A DNA stretch of 64,000 nt from Naumannella halotolerans. Lineage in GTDB: Bacteria; Actinomycetota; Actinomycetes; Propionibacteriales; Propionibacteriaceae. Positions 25,911 to 34,533 of this stretch are shown in pieces. The position numbers and the translations under genes were made by a program. Under the pieces are notes generated by a model. It did no database searches. It worked only from the letters and a program-made list of their open reading frames with translations, and was not told the origin of the DNA. Position 1 is the stretch's first letter, and each line of letters opens with the position of its first letter. Where the stretch lies: NCBI RefSeq assembly GCF_004364645.1, contig NZ_SOAW01000001.1, positions 558,001 through 622,000 of the forward strand, read 5' to 3'.

Positions 25911-25939
25911 GTATTGACATCTGTCGATACGTGAGGCAG
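25902..25939. promoter_or_regulatory. 38-bp palindrome: ArsR operator and divergent promoters
   Basis: Eighteen-base arms (starting CTGCCTCACG and ending CGTGAGGCAG) pair with one mismatch around a TC centre; the core is TATTGACA-TC-TGTCGATA. The plus-strand promoter has TTGACA (25914-25919), 17 bp, then CAGGCT (25937-25942). It covers both divergent promoters. Confidence 0.8.
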
Positions 25940-25978
25940 GCTCAACTCATCGAAGAACGTCAATACGTGGAGGTTGCA

Positions 25979-27295
25979 GTGAATCCCGTCATCGTCATCG
26001 GGGCCGGTCCGCAGGGCCTGGCCGCCGCCGCCCACCTGCTCGAGCGCGGGCTGGAGCCGCTGGTCCTGGAATCGGGCGACACCCCGGCGTCGGCTGTCAC
26101 GGAGTGGGGCCATGTGCGCCTGTTCTCGCCGTGGTCGGAGCTCACCGATCCCGCGGCCCGCCGCCTGCTCGAGCCCTCCGGCTGGAGCACGCCTGACAAG
26201 GACTACCCGACGGGCGCGCAGTGGGTCGAGGGCTACCTCGCCCCGCTCGCCGAGGCGCTGGGCGACCGCGTCCGGTACGGCTCGCGCGTGGTCGGGGTGG
26301 GCCGGAAGGGCCGCGACCTCTCGGTCGACGCCGGTCGGGCCGAGCAGCCGTTCGTCGTCCACGTCCGCCGCGCCGACGGGAGCCAGGAGCGGTTCGAGGC
26401 GCGTGCGGTGATCGATGCCTCGGGCACCTGGCGGGCCCCGAGCCCGGCGGGCGCGGACGGGCTGCCGGCCTTGGGCGAGGTCGACGCGGTCGAGGCCGGT
26501 CTGCTCGGACATCGCACGCCGAGCCGCGAGGAGGCGGCGGCGCTGGCGGGCAAGCACGTCGTGGTCGTCGGCAGCGGGCACTCGGCAGCGACCGCCATCG
26601 GTGACCTCGCGGCGGTGGTGCGCCGCGAGCCGGGCACCCGGGTGACGTGGGCGCTGCGCCGCGGCTCCGTCGGCAACGCGTTCGGCGGCGGTGCCGCCGA
26701 CGAGCTGCCCGAGCGCGGTGCCCTGGGGCAGCGGGCGAGGAAGGCCGTCGAGGACGGCCTCGTCGACCTGGTCACCGGGTTCCGCACCGAGGAAGTGCGG
26801 ATCGAGGACGGCCGGGCGGTCCTGGTCGCCGAGGACGGCCGCCGGCTCGCTCCCGCGGACCGGGTGGTCGTCGCGACCGGGTTCCGCCCGGACCTGTCGT
26901 TCCTGTCCGAGGTGCGCCTGGACCTGGACGTGCGGCTGCAGGCCCCGGCGAAGCTCGCCGCCGAGGTCGACCCGAACGTCCACTCCTGCGGCTCGGTGCG
27001 CGCCACGGGCGCGGCCGACCTCGCCCACCCGGAGCCCGGCTTCTACATCGTTGGGGCGAAGTCCTACGGCCGCGCTCCGACGTTCCTGGCGATGACCGGG
27101 TACGAGCAGGTCCGCAGCGTGGTCGCCGAGCTCGCCGGTGACCACGAGGCCGCGTCGCGGGTGGAGCTGGAGCTGCCCGACACCGGGGTGTGCGGCGGGT
27201 CGGGCCTGTTCGACGCGCCCGAAGAGGCGTCGTCGGGAGGTTGCTGCGCGCCCGCGCCGCAGCTGATCCAGCTCGGCACGAGGACGGCGGGATGA
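25979..27295 (+). CDS. FAD-dependent oxidoreductase, arsenic-operon flavoprotein
   Basis: The 438-residue protein has an N-terminal FAD motif (VIGAGPQGLAAAAHL) and an internal NAD(P)H-binding motif (VVVGSGHSAATAIGDL), as in flavin monooxygenases and ArsO-type proteins. The C-terminus carries a vicinal cysteine pair (SSGGCCAPAPQ), possibly an As(III)- or thiol-binding tail. The GTG at 25,979 has GGAGG 5 nt upstream; an earlier GTG at 25,931 lies in the operator palindrome. The next flavoprotein overlaps it (ATGA). Role in arsenic oxidation or organoarsenical modification is inference. Confidence 0.78.
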   Translation: MNPVIVIGAGPQGLAAAAHLLERGLEPLVLESGDTPASAVTEWGHVRLFSPWSELTDPAARRLLEPSGWSTPDKDYPTGAQWVEGYLAPLAEALGDRVRYGSRVVGVGRKGRDLSVDAGRAEQPFVVHVRRADGSQERFEARAVIDASGTWRAPSPAGADGLPALGEVDAVEAGLLGHRTPSREEAAALAGKHVVVVGSGHSAATAIGDLAAVVRREPGTRVTWALRRGSVGNAFGGGAADELPERGALGQRARKAVEDGLVDLVTGFRTEEVRIEDGRAVLVAEDGRRLAPADRVVVATGFRPDLSFLSEVRLDLDVRLQAPAKLAAEVDPNVHSCGSVRATGAADLAHPEPGFYIVGAKSYGRAPTFLAMTGYEQVRSVVAELAGDHEAASRVELELPDTGVCGGSGLFDAPEEASSGGCCAPAPQLIQLGTRTAG

Positions 27296-28356
27296 GCCGC
27301 GGGCGGCTGATCGTCGTCGGCGGCGGCCAGTCCGGGCTCGCCGCCGCCCGTGCCGGGCGCGAGCAGGGCTGGGAGCCGGTGGTCCTGGAGGCCGGTCCGG
27401 AGCCGGTCGGGTCCTGGCCGCGCTACTACGACAGCCTGCGCTTGTTCTCTCCGCGCCGCTACAGCGCCTTCCCCGGCCACCCGTTTCCCGGCGACCCGGA
27501 CGGCTACCCGGGCCGCGACGAGGTCGTCGACTACCTCCGCGGCTATGCCCGCAGTCTTGATGTCGAGATCCGAACCGGGGCTCGGGTCGTCGGCGTGGCC
27601 GCGGACGGCCTCTCGTTCATGGTCGAGCTGGCCGACGGGAGCAGGTTCGAGGGGTCCGCGCTGATCGCCACCTCGGGCTCGTTCGGCAACCCGCACGTGC
27701 CGACGATCCCCGGTCAGAGAGCCTTCGGCGGCCGGGTCCTGCACGTGGCCGACTACCGGTCCCCGGAGGAGTTCTCGGGCCAGCGGGTCGTGGTCGTCGG
27801 CGCGGGCAACTCCGCCGTCCAGGTCGCCCACGAGCTCGCCGACCACGCCAGGACGTCGCTGGCGGTGCGGGACCGGGTCCGGTTCGCGCCGCAGGTCATC
27901 GCCGGAAAGGATCTGCACTGGTGGTTGAAGGTGACCCGCGCCGACCTGCTGCCGCCGTCGGTCCTCGCCCGGATCGTCACCGGCACCCCAGTGATCGGCA
28001 CCGACAAGTACCGGAAGGCGCTGGAGGCGGGACGCCCCGACCAGCGGCCCATGTTCGCCGAGTTCGCCTCCGACGGTGTCGTGTGGCCGGACGGCTCGCG
28101 GGAGCAGGTCGACGCGGTGGTGTTCGCGACCGGTTACCGGCCGCATCTGCCGTACCTGCGTTCCCTCGGCGTCCTCGACGAAGCCGGCATGCCGAGACAT
28201 GACCGTGGGGTCGCGACCGGGCTGCCGGGTGTGGGTTTCCTCGGTCTGGAGTTCCAGCGCTCGTTCTCCTCCAACACGCTGCGCGGGGTCCACCGCGACG
28301 CCGACTACGTGGTCACGGCTCTCGCCGGGCAGCCGCGGGGTGCCGCCGTTGCCTGA
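27292..28356 (+). CDS. Flavin monooxygenase-like protein (ArsO-type)
   Basis: The 354-residue protein has the FAD motif VVGGGQSGLAAARAG, a typical LRLFSPRRYSAFPGHPFP segment, an NADPH motif VVVGAGNSAVQVAHEL and the ATGYRPHLPYL motif near the end. It resembles ArsO/YhiN-like flavoproteins encoded in ars operons. It overlaps the preceding flavoprotein by the ATGA, and the MFS gene overlaps its end. Two different flavoproteins in tandem suggests sequential or alternative oxidation steps. Confidence 0.8.
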   Translation: MSRGRLIVVGGGQSGLAAARAGREQGWEPVVLEAGPEPVGSWPRYYDSLRLFSPRRYSAFPGHPFPGDPDGYPGRDEVVDYLRGYARSLDVEIRTGARVVGVAADGLSFMVELADGSRFEGSALIATSGSFGNPHVPTIPGQRAFGGRVLHVADYRSPEEFSGQRVVVVGAGNSAVQVAHELADHARTSLAVRDRVRFAPQVIAGKDLHWWLKVTRADLLPPSVLARIVTGTPVIGTDKYRKALEAGRPDQRPMFAEFASDGVVWPDGSREQVDAVVFATGYRPHLPYLRSLGVLDEAGMPRHDRGVATGLPGVGFLGLEFQRSFSSNTLRGVHRDADYVVTALAGQPRGAAVA

Positions 28357-29578
28357 GCCGGCGACGCGCCCAGCGCTGGGGACGGTGGTGGCGGCGCTGT
28401 GCGTGACCGAGATCGTCTCCTGGGGAGTGCTCTACTACGCCTTCCCCGTCCTCGCCCCGCGGATCAGCGCCGACACCGGCTGGTCGCCGGTCGTCGTCGC
28501 CTCGGCGTTCTCGGCCGCGCTGGTGGTCTCGGCGCTGGCCGGGGTGCCGGTCGGCCGGGTCATCGACCACCACGGGCCGCGCCGCATCATGTCCGCCGGC
28601 TCGATCCTCGGCGTCCTCGCCCTCGTCGTGATCGCCGTCTCGCCGGATCTGCCGGTCTTCGTCGGTGGCTGGGTGCTGGCCGGGGCCGCGATGGCCGGGG
28701 TGCTCTACCCGCCGGCGTTCGCCGCGATCACCGGCTGGTTCTCGGCTCGACGCCTGGGTGCGCTGGCGACGCTCACCCTGGTCGCTGGCCTGGCCAGCAC
28801 GGTGTTCGCTCCGCTGACCGCGACCGTCGGCGCGCACGTGGGCTGGCGGACGACCTACCTGTGGGCGGCGGTCGTCCTCGCCGTGCTCACGGTCCCGGCG
28901 CATTGGTTCCTCCTGCGTCGGCCCTGGCCCGCGAAGCAGCGCCCCGAGGAACCCGCCGTCGACCGCGCCTACGCATCGGAGGTCCTGCGCAGCGCACGGT
29001 TCCGGCTGCTTGCTGCGGGACTCACCCTGGTGTCGCTGGCGATGTACTCCGGACTGCTCGCCCTGGTCCCGCTCATGCTCGAGCGCGGCCTGACCGCGCA
29101 GTCCGCGGCATGGGTGCTCGGCCTCGGCGGCATCGGCCAGGTCGCCGGCCGCCTCGTCTACACCGGTCTGGTGCGCCGCGTCCCGCTGACCACGCGCACC
29201 GCGACGGTGTTCGTCCTGGTGTCGGCGAGCACTCTCGCCCTGGCCGTCGTACCGGGCCCGGTCGGCCTGCTGGTCGCGGCGTCGATGGTCGCCGGGGTAG
29301 GGCGCGGGATCGCGACGCTGCTGCAGGCGACCGCGATCACCGACCGCTGGGGCCCGCGCGCCTACGGCCACCTCTCCGGCGTCCTGGGCCTGCCGGTGCT
29401 GCTGGCCGCCGTCCTCGCCCCGTTCGCCGGTGCTGTTCTGGCCGAGGCGACCGGCGGCTACGCGCACGCGTTCCTCGTCCTCGCCGCCCTGGCAGCGGTC
29501 GGGACGGTGCTCATGATCGCCAGCTCACGCCCGAGGGCCCCGCTGCGGGCGGAGGCCACGGCCGAGCAGACGGCGTGA
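28340..29578 (+). CDS. MFS transporter of the arsenic cluster
   Basis: The 412-residue protein has 12 predicted helices and the MFS loop motif in GRVIDHHGPRR. It is the last gene of the arsR-divergent operon and probably exports an arsenical or the product of the two flavoproteins. ArsJ is an MFS arsenical exporter but works with a GAPDH, which is absent here, so I do not assign it. GTG at 28,340 overlaps the previous gene by 17 nt; TTG at 28,349 is also possible. It converges with the arsC gene with 7 nt between. Confidence 0.82.
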   Translation: MPPLPEPATRPALGTVVAALCVTEIVSWGVLYYAFPVLAPRISADTGWSPVVVASAFSAALVVSALAGVPVGRVIDHHGPRRIMSAGSILGVLALVVIAVSPDLPVFVGGWVLAGAAMAGVLYPPAFAAITGWFSARRLGALATLTLVAGLASTVFAPLTATVGAHVGWRTTYLWAAVVLAVLTVPAHWFLLRRPWPAKQRPEEPAVDRAYASEVLRSARFRLLAAGLTLVSLAMYSGLLALVPLMLERGLTAQSAAWVLGLGGIGQVAGRLVYTGLVRRVPLTTRTATVFVLVSASTLALAVVPGPVGLLVAASMVAGVGRGIATLLQATAITDRWGPRAYGHLSGVLGLPVLLAAVLAPFAGAVLAEATGGYAHAFLVLAALAAVGTVLMIASSRPRAPLRAEATAEQTA

Positions 29579-29585
29579 CCCGGGT

Positions 29586-30449
29586 TCAGGCCTTCGACGA
29601 GACGACCAGCTCTGAGAGGAGGCCACGGACCTTCTCGGCGAGTTCGTCGCGGATCAGACGCATGCGCTCCTCGCCCTCGATCCCGCGGTCTGACGGCTCG
29701 TGGATGCTCCAGGTCTCGATGGTCCCGGCCATCCCCGGTGCGGGCTCGACGACGGCCTCGTCGCCGATGACGACGACGCGGTCCGCGGTGCGCAGCAGGG
29801 CCGGGTCGATCGGCTTGGGGTGCTCGCCGGCCATGCTCGCCCCGATCTCCGCGACCGAGGCGACAGAAAGCGCATTGAGCGACGACCCCGGGGCCGTGCC
29901 CGCGGAGTGGACCCGGACGGAGTCACCGGCGATCTGCCGCATGAGGGCGGCGGCCATCTGCGACTTCCCGCCGTTCTTCTTGCAGACGAACAGCACCGCC
30001 GGCACCTGCCCGCGTTCCTCCTGCTCGGCGGGCGCGAGCAGTTCGTCGACCAGCTTCTCGATGCGGGCGCGGATCTCGTCTCGGATGGGGCGGACGGCGT
30101 CGATGCCCTGGCCGGCGGGGTCGTCGAGGGTCCAGTCCTCGTAGCGCTTGCCGGGGTAGAAGGGGCAGGTGTCGCCGCAGCCCATGGTGATCACGACGTC
30201 GGAGTCCTGCACCGCTTCGGCGGTGAGGATCTTGGGCTGCTCCGCGGCGATGTCGATGCCCACCTCGGCCATCGCTTCGACGGCGACCGGGTTGATCTGC
30301 TCGGCGGGCATCGAGCCCGCGGAGCGGACCTCGATCCGGTCACCGGCGAGGTGACGCAGCCAGCCGGCGGCCATCTGGGAGCGGCCGGCGTTGTGGACGC
30401 ACACGAAGAGCACGGAGGGCTTCTGCGTGGAGGGGCTCTGTTCAGGCAT
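29586..30449 (-). CDS. arsC: Two-domain arsenate reductase (ArsC-ArsC, second P-loop degenerate)
   Basis: This is a tandem fusion of two low-molecular-weight phosphatase-type arsenate reductase domains. Domain 1 (residues 11-135) has the CX5R loop CVHNAGRS (Cys17, Arg23) and the redox pair CGDTC (Cys91, Cys95). Domain 2 (residues 150-280) has CKKNGGKS (Cys156) with Lys162 in place of the essential Arg and lacks the second cysteine pair. Only domain 1 is expected to reduce arsenate; actinobacterial enzymes of this class use mycothiol or thioredoxin. It lies 16 nt after the ArsR-ArsC fusion gene. Confidence 0.88.
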   Translation of the reverse strand: MPEQSPSTQKPSVLFVCVHNAGRSQMAAGWLRHLAGDRIEVRSAGSMPAEQINPVAVEAMAEVGIDIAAEQPKILTAEAVQDSDVVITMGCGDTCPFYPGKRYEDWTLDDPAGQGIDAVRPIRDEIRARIEKLVDELLAPAEQEERGQVPAVLFVCKKNGGKSQMAAALMRQIAGDSVRVHSAGTAPGSSLNALSVASVAEIGASMAGEHPKPIDPALLRTADRVVVIGDEAVVEPAPGMAGTIETWSIHEPSDRGIEGEERMRLIRDELAEKVRGLLSELVVSSKA

Positions 30450-30465
30450 GAGGGTCCTTGTTCCT

Positions 30466-31464
30466 TCAGTCGGTGAGGGCGGCGATGAGCGCGCGGACGC
30501 GGTGCTCGATGTCGTCGCGGATCGCTTCGACTCCTTCGGGCGAGGCCAGGGCGGGGTCGCCGACGGCCCAGTCCTCGTAGCGGACGCCGGGGATGATCGG
30601 GCAGACGCCGCCGCAGCCCATCGTGATCACCACGTCGGCGGCGCGGACAGCGTCGTCGGTCAGGGGTTTCGGGAATGCGCTGCTCGCTTCTTGTTCGCCC
30701 TCGATCTCGGCGAGCAACGACCGCACATGCGGGTGCACGTCCACCGACGGCGTCGACCCCGCAGAACGCGCGATCACCTTGCCGTCGGCGAGCCGGTTGA
30801 CGATCGCGGCAGCCAGCTGGGAGCGGCCCGCGTTGGCGACGCACACGAACAACACCTGCGGCCGGCCTGCCTGCCGGTCCCGCGTCAGGTCGGCGAGGCG
30901 CTGCCGGGCGAAGCGCTCGGTGAGCGGGATCATGTGCTGGGTGAGCTTGGCCGAGCGGGCGAGGCCCGCGTAGGACTCGCGCACGATCGCGATCACGAGG
31001 TCGCGGTCCAGGCCGGCCGTCTCGTCGGCCAGCTCCTCGCCGAGCCGGGTGACCCGGCCGTCCATGTCCGGCAGCGTCTGAGCGCGGGCCTCCGTATGCT
31101 CGGGGGCGTCGGCGACCGCGGCGGGGGCGAACGCGTCGAGCAGCGCGGAGACGGCGCGCCGCCTCGCCGGGGCGATCCGGTACCAGACCCAGGTGCCGCG
31201 GCGCTCCGACAGCAGCAGCCCGGTCTCCTTGAGCACCTTCAGGTGATGGGAGACCGTCGGCTGGGATACGTCGGCGAGCTCGGCGAGATCGCACACGCAC
31301 GACTCGCCGCGGGGATCGGTCGCGATAGCCGAGAGCATCCGCAGCCGGAGCGGCTCCGCGAGCGCCTTCAGCGCGCCGGCAACGGTCGCGGCGGCGTCCT
31401 GGCCGATCGCGTGGGTCGCGGTCGGTGCGCAGGCTTCGGGTTCGGCGACTTCGGCGGTGGTCAT
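30466..31464 (-). CDS. ArsR-ArsC fusion: arsenic sensor and arsenate reductase
   Basis: The 332-residue protein starts with an ArsR winged helix (VSQPTVSHHLKVL; metalloid motif SCVCDL). A helical linker domain follows (LDRDLVIAIVRESYAGLA), then a low-molecular-weight ArsC domain with P-loop CVANAGRSQ and pair CGGVC. It therefore joins detection and detoxification in one chain. It overlaps the ACR3 gene stop (ATGA) and precedes the two-domain ArsC, forming an operon transcribed from 32.6 kb. It probably represses the ACR3 promoter. Confidence 0.9.
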   Translation of the reverse strand: MTTAEVAEPEACAPTATHAIGQDAAATVAGALKALAEPLRLRMLSAIATDPRGESCVCDLAELADVSQPTVSHHLKVLKETGLLLSERRGTWVWYRIAPARRRAVSALLDAFAPAAVADAPEHTEARAQTLPDMDGRVTRLGEELADETAGLDRDLVIAIVRESYAGLARSAKLTQHMIPLTERFARQRLADLTRDRQAGRPQVLFVCVANAGRSQLAAAIVNRLADGKVIARSAGSTPSVDVHPHVRSLLAEIEGEQEASSAFPKPLTDDAVRAADVVITMGCGGVCPIIPGVRYEDWAVGDPALASPEGVEAIRDDIEHRVRALIAALTD

Positions 31465-32555
31465 GATGCCCTCGGTTCGGCGTACGGGTCGGCGCGGAAC
31501 CAGGCGCGTGCGGCCCACAGGGAGACGTAGACGAGGCCCACCAGGACGGGCACCTCGATGAGGGGTCCGACGACGCCGGCCAGTGCCTGACCGGACGCGG
31601 CACCGAAGGTGCCGATCGCGACGGCGATGGCGAGTTCGAAGTTGTTGCCCGCCGCGGTGAACGCGAGCGTCGCCGACCGGGCATATCCCAGGCCGAGGCC
31701 CCGGCCGAGCAGCATCCCGGCCATCCACATGATCGCGAAGTAGGCCAGCAGCGGCAGCGCGATCCTGGCGACGTCCAGCGGGTTGGAGGTGATCGCCTTC
31801 CCTTGCAGGGCGAACAGCAGCACGATCGTGAACAGCAGCCCGTACAGCGCCCACGGCCCGATCCGGGGCAGGAACTTCTCCTCGTACCACTCCCGGCCGC
31901 GGCGCTTCTCGCCGATCCACCGCGACGCGAACCCGGCGACGAGCGGGACGCCGAGGAAGACCAGGACATTGACCGCGATCTGCCCCACGGAGACGTCCAG
32001 CCCCTGCGTGTCCAGGCCCAGCCAGCCCGGCAGGACCGTGAGGTAGAACCAGCCCAGCACCGAGAACATCACGACCTGGAACACCGAGTTGATCGCCACG
32101 AGCACCGCGGTCGCCTCCCGATCGCCGCACGCCAGGTCGTTCCAGATCACGACCATGGCGATGCACCGGGCCAGGCCGACGATGATCAGGCCCGTGCGGT
32201 ACTCGGGCAGGTCGGGCAGGAGGAGCCAGGCGAGGGCGAACATCACCGCGGGTCCGACGAGCCAGTTCAGCACCAGTGAAGAGACCAGCAGCTTCTTGTC
32301 GCCGGTGACGGCGGCGACCCGGTCGTAGCGGACCTTCGCCAGCACCGGGTACATCATCACCAGCAGCCCCAGGGCGATCGGCACCGAGATCCCACCGATC
32401 TCCAGCCGGGACAGCACTCCGGACAGGCCGGGGACGAGGCGGCCCAGCAGCAGACCTGCGACCATCGCCAGGCCGATCCAGGCCGGCAGCCACCGGTCCA
32501 GGGTCGAAAGCCGTCGGGTCGCCGCAGGCGCAGCAGTCGCTACTTGATTAGACAT
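31461..32555 (-). CDS. ACR3-family arsenite efflux permease
   Basis: The 364-residue protein has ten predicted helices and ACR3 signatures: GLARCIAMVVIWNDLA with the essential cysteine, and FTAAGNNFELAIAV. ACR3 exports As(III) driven by the proton gradient. The ATG at 32,555 is probably leaderless: minus strand TTGCCT, 17 bp, CAATAT, then 6 nt to ATG. First gene of the operon with the ArsR-ArsC fusion and the two-domain ArsC. Confidence 0.93.
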   Translation of the reverse strand: MSNQVATAAPAATRRLSTLDRWLPAWIGLAMVAGLLLGRLVPGLSGVLSRLEIGGISVPIALGLLVMMYPVLAKVRYDRVAAVTGDKKLLVSSLVLNWLVGPAVMFALAWLLLPDLPEYRTGLIIVGLARCIAMVVIWNDLACGDREATAVLVAINSVFQVVMFSVLGWFYLTVLPGWLGLDTQGLDVSVGQIAVNVLVFLGVPLVAGFASRWIGEKRRGREWYEEKFLPRIGPWALYGLLFTIVLLFALQGKAITSNPLDVARIALPLLAYFAIMWMAGMLLGRGLGLGYARSATLAFTAAGNNFELAIAVAIGTFGAASGQALAGVVGPLIEVPVLVGLVYVSLWAARAWFRADPYAEPRAS

Positions 32556-33099
32556 GCTTCTATATTGAATTCTGCCGATTCAGAAGGCAAGTCAAGACAT
32601 GCTCCGTTCGTTGAGCGTTCATCTGGAGGTGTGCCGGAACGCCGTGCGCATCATGCTGGAGGCCGCAGGACGATCCAGGACGCTGTCGCCAGAGATCGGG
32701 TCTCGAACCATGTCCGAGGTGGGTGCGACCAAGACCGACATTCCTAGACACTTGATCAGAGGGCGAGGATGAAGCATCGTCTTGCCTACTCCGGCATCGC
32801 CTCAAACCTGCAGCCTCCGCAACCAGAAATCCAGACCTGACTTATATGTGATGTTCGCAGCGTTTCGCCTGATCATGCGCGGATCGCAGCAGCATGCATA
32901 ACATTGAACATCCCTCGCCCACGGTCACCACCCTTAAGTGTTTATGCGCAGAGCTGGGGCGCAGCCGCACCACCAGTGTCCCAACGAACTTGGGAAGGAT
33001 GGGTAGGCCATCGTTGGCGTCGGGTTCTTCAACCGGACCTCCCGGTGGCTCATGAGACGCCGATAGTCGGCGTACCGAGCGATGAGGAGCTGCGTCCGA
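32556..33099. other. Gap between ACR3 operon and mer operon
   Basis: About 540 bp. Besides the ACR3 promoter, a short hairpin (ACGCCGA-TAG-TCGGCGT, 33,057-33,073) lies after the last mer gene. I see no convincing gene; the open frames have no recognisable product. It is less GC-rich than its surroundings and may hold decayed mobile DNA. Confidence 0.45.
32562..32590 (-). promoter_or_regulatory. Promoter of the ACR3 operon
   Basis: Minus strand: TTGCCT, 17-bp spacer, CAATAT, 6 nt, ATG. Within the spacer, TGAAT and ATTCA are a 5-bp dyad spaced by 7 nt, a candidate ArsR half-site pair. Confidence 0.5.
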
Positions 33100-34017
33100 C
33101 TATGAAGGGCCAGGTGGGTCGGGCTGGTCGTCGACGGAAGGCGATGGTTCCGGGTTGCAGCAGTCCTGGGTGGCGGCCAGGGAAGTCTGCGGTCGCTTGC
33201 GGATGGCGGCGATCAGCAGGACGCCGAGCACCGCCGCGATGGACAATCCGGCGACGACACCGACGTGACCTTGGACCCAGTCCGACACCGAAGTGGCGAC
33301 CGCTGTGATGCCTCCGGCGCGGCCTGCTGCTGGGGCGTCGCCGGTGGCGGCGGGGTACCAGTACCAGGCCAGGTAGCCCCCGGTGAGGACGACCACGGCG
33401 GCAGTGACCTTGGGGCCAAAGCGCGCCAGCGCCGCGATGCGACGCGAAAGCGCCGAGCCGGCAGCGGCGGCTGCCACGGCGACGAGCAGCAGGATGGCGG
33501 CAGAGCCCGCGGCGTAGTCGGCGAAGACGAGGAGCATGCCGGCGAAGCTGGCTGTGGCCTGGGCCTGGGCGATGACGGCGAGGAGCACGCCGAACGTGCA
33601 CGACAGCGACGCCGCCGCGTAGCCGACGCCGAAGACGACCATGCGCACGGTGCCGGGCAGCCGTTCGGTCACTCGAACGGGTATGCCGGGCACCCGGAGA
33701 GAGATCGAGCGACCGGCCAGCATCGCCGTGCCGACCAGCACCAGCACGACCCCGACGGTGAGGCCGAGCACGGGAGCGGCCTGGATCAGGCTCCGTGCGC
33801 CGGCACTCACCACAACGCCTGCCAGTGCGAGAGCACCCGCGAACCCGAGCGTCAGCGCGAGGCCTGCCCGCAGGGCTCGCAGGAGGCGCACCGGAGCCGG
33901 GGAGGTGGCAGCGTCGCCGACGGCTTGTGCGATCCATGCAGGGAGCAGAGCGAAGCCGCAGGGGTTGATCGGGGCAATCATACCGGCGGCGAAGGCGAGG
34001 GCGAGGAGGCCGTCCAT
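33100..34017 (-). CDS. CcdA-like thiol-electron transfer membrane protein (mer operon)
   Basis: The 305-residue protein resembles the CcdA/DsbD transmembrane family: INPCGFALLPAW near the N-terminus and SLSCTFGVLLAV in the middle are the two redox-cysteine segments, with about seven helices. It ends with a cytoplasmic or outer tail with a vicinal pair (DCCNPEP). CcdA passes electrons from thioredoxin to outside partners; here the likely partner is the CGEC lipoprotein encoded 3 nt upstream. Last gene of the mer operon. Confidence 0.8.
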   Translation of the reverse strand: MDGLLALAFAAGMIAPINPCGFALLPAWIAQAVGDAATSPAPVRLLRALRAGLALTLGFAGALALAGVVVSAGARSLIQAAPVLGLTVGVVLVLVGTAMLAGRSISLRVPGIPVRVTERLPGTVRMVVFGVGYAAASLSCTFGVLLAVIAQAQATASFAGMLLVFADYAAGSAAILLLVAVAAAAAGSALSRRIAALARFGPKVTAAVVVLTGGYLAWYWYPAATGDAPAAGRAGGITAVATSVSDWVQGHVGVVAGLSIAAVLGVLLIAAIRKRPQTSLAATQDCCNPEPSPSVDDQPDPPGPS

Positions 34018-34020
34018 CGC

Positions 34021-34533
34021 TCAGACGCCGGCCTTGTCCAGCTGCGCGGTGATGGTCGCGGCGTCGGGGTCGGTGGCGCGGAAGGTGACTTTGCCGTGGG
34101 CGTCGACGACGATGGCGGTGGACAGTGCGGCGACGCCGTACCGCCGCGAGATCGCCGCGTCCTTGTCGATCGCGACCGGGACGTGTTCGGCACGGATGTC
34201 CTGCATGAAGATGCGGATGGTCTGGGTCGACTCGCCGGGGTCCATGTCGACGGCGAGAAACCGGGTTCGAGTGCCGTTGCTGTCGGCGGCGGCTTGGCCG
34301 AGGGCGTGCATGCCGGTGGCACATTCGCCGCAGCCGACGGAGAAGAAGAACACTGCTGTCGGTTCGCCGGGAGCGGGGAGTCGGATCTGCTGCCCGTCGA
34401 TGCTGGTGACCGTTGCCGGTCCGTCGCTGCGGTCTTCGGCGGTGCTGCCGCAGCCGGTCAGGCCGAGCGCCCCGGCTGCGGCCAGGACGCCGGCGATCGA
34501 GATCGCTGCACGGCGGGAGACACAGGTGGTCAT
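34021..34533 (-). CDS. TlpA/ResA-like thioredoxin-fold lipoprotein (mer operon)
   Basis: The 170-residue protein has a lipobox (LGLTGC) near residue 28, so it is anchored outside the membrane. A thioredoxin-like fold follows with active-site CGEC in FFFSVGCGECATG. It overlaps the preceding MerT-like gene (ATGA) and precedes the CcdA-like gene. With CcdA it could keep mercury-binding thiols reduced, or bind Hg(II) itself in place of MerP, which is absent. That role is inference. Confidence 0.82.
   Translation of the reverse strand: MTTCVSRRAAISIAGVLAAAGALGLTGCGSTAEDRSDGPATVTSIDGQQIRLPAPGEPTAVFFFSVGCGECATGMHALGQAAADSNGTRTRFLAVDMDPGESTQTIRIFMQDIRAEHVPVAIDKDAAISRRYGVAALSTAIVVDAHGKVTFRATDPDAATITAQLDKAGV

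Noticed and set aside
30191-31969. 592-codon minus-strand frame overlapping three ars genes
   Set aside because: Arg/Pro-rich, out of frame with the ArsR-ArsC, ArsC and ACR3 products, which are recognisable.
32904-33308. Plus-strand frame crossing the end of the mer operon
   Set aside because: Mostly antisense to the CcdA-like gene and without recognisable segments.
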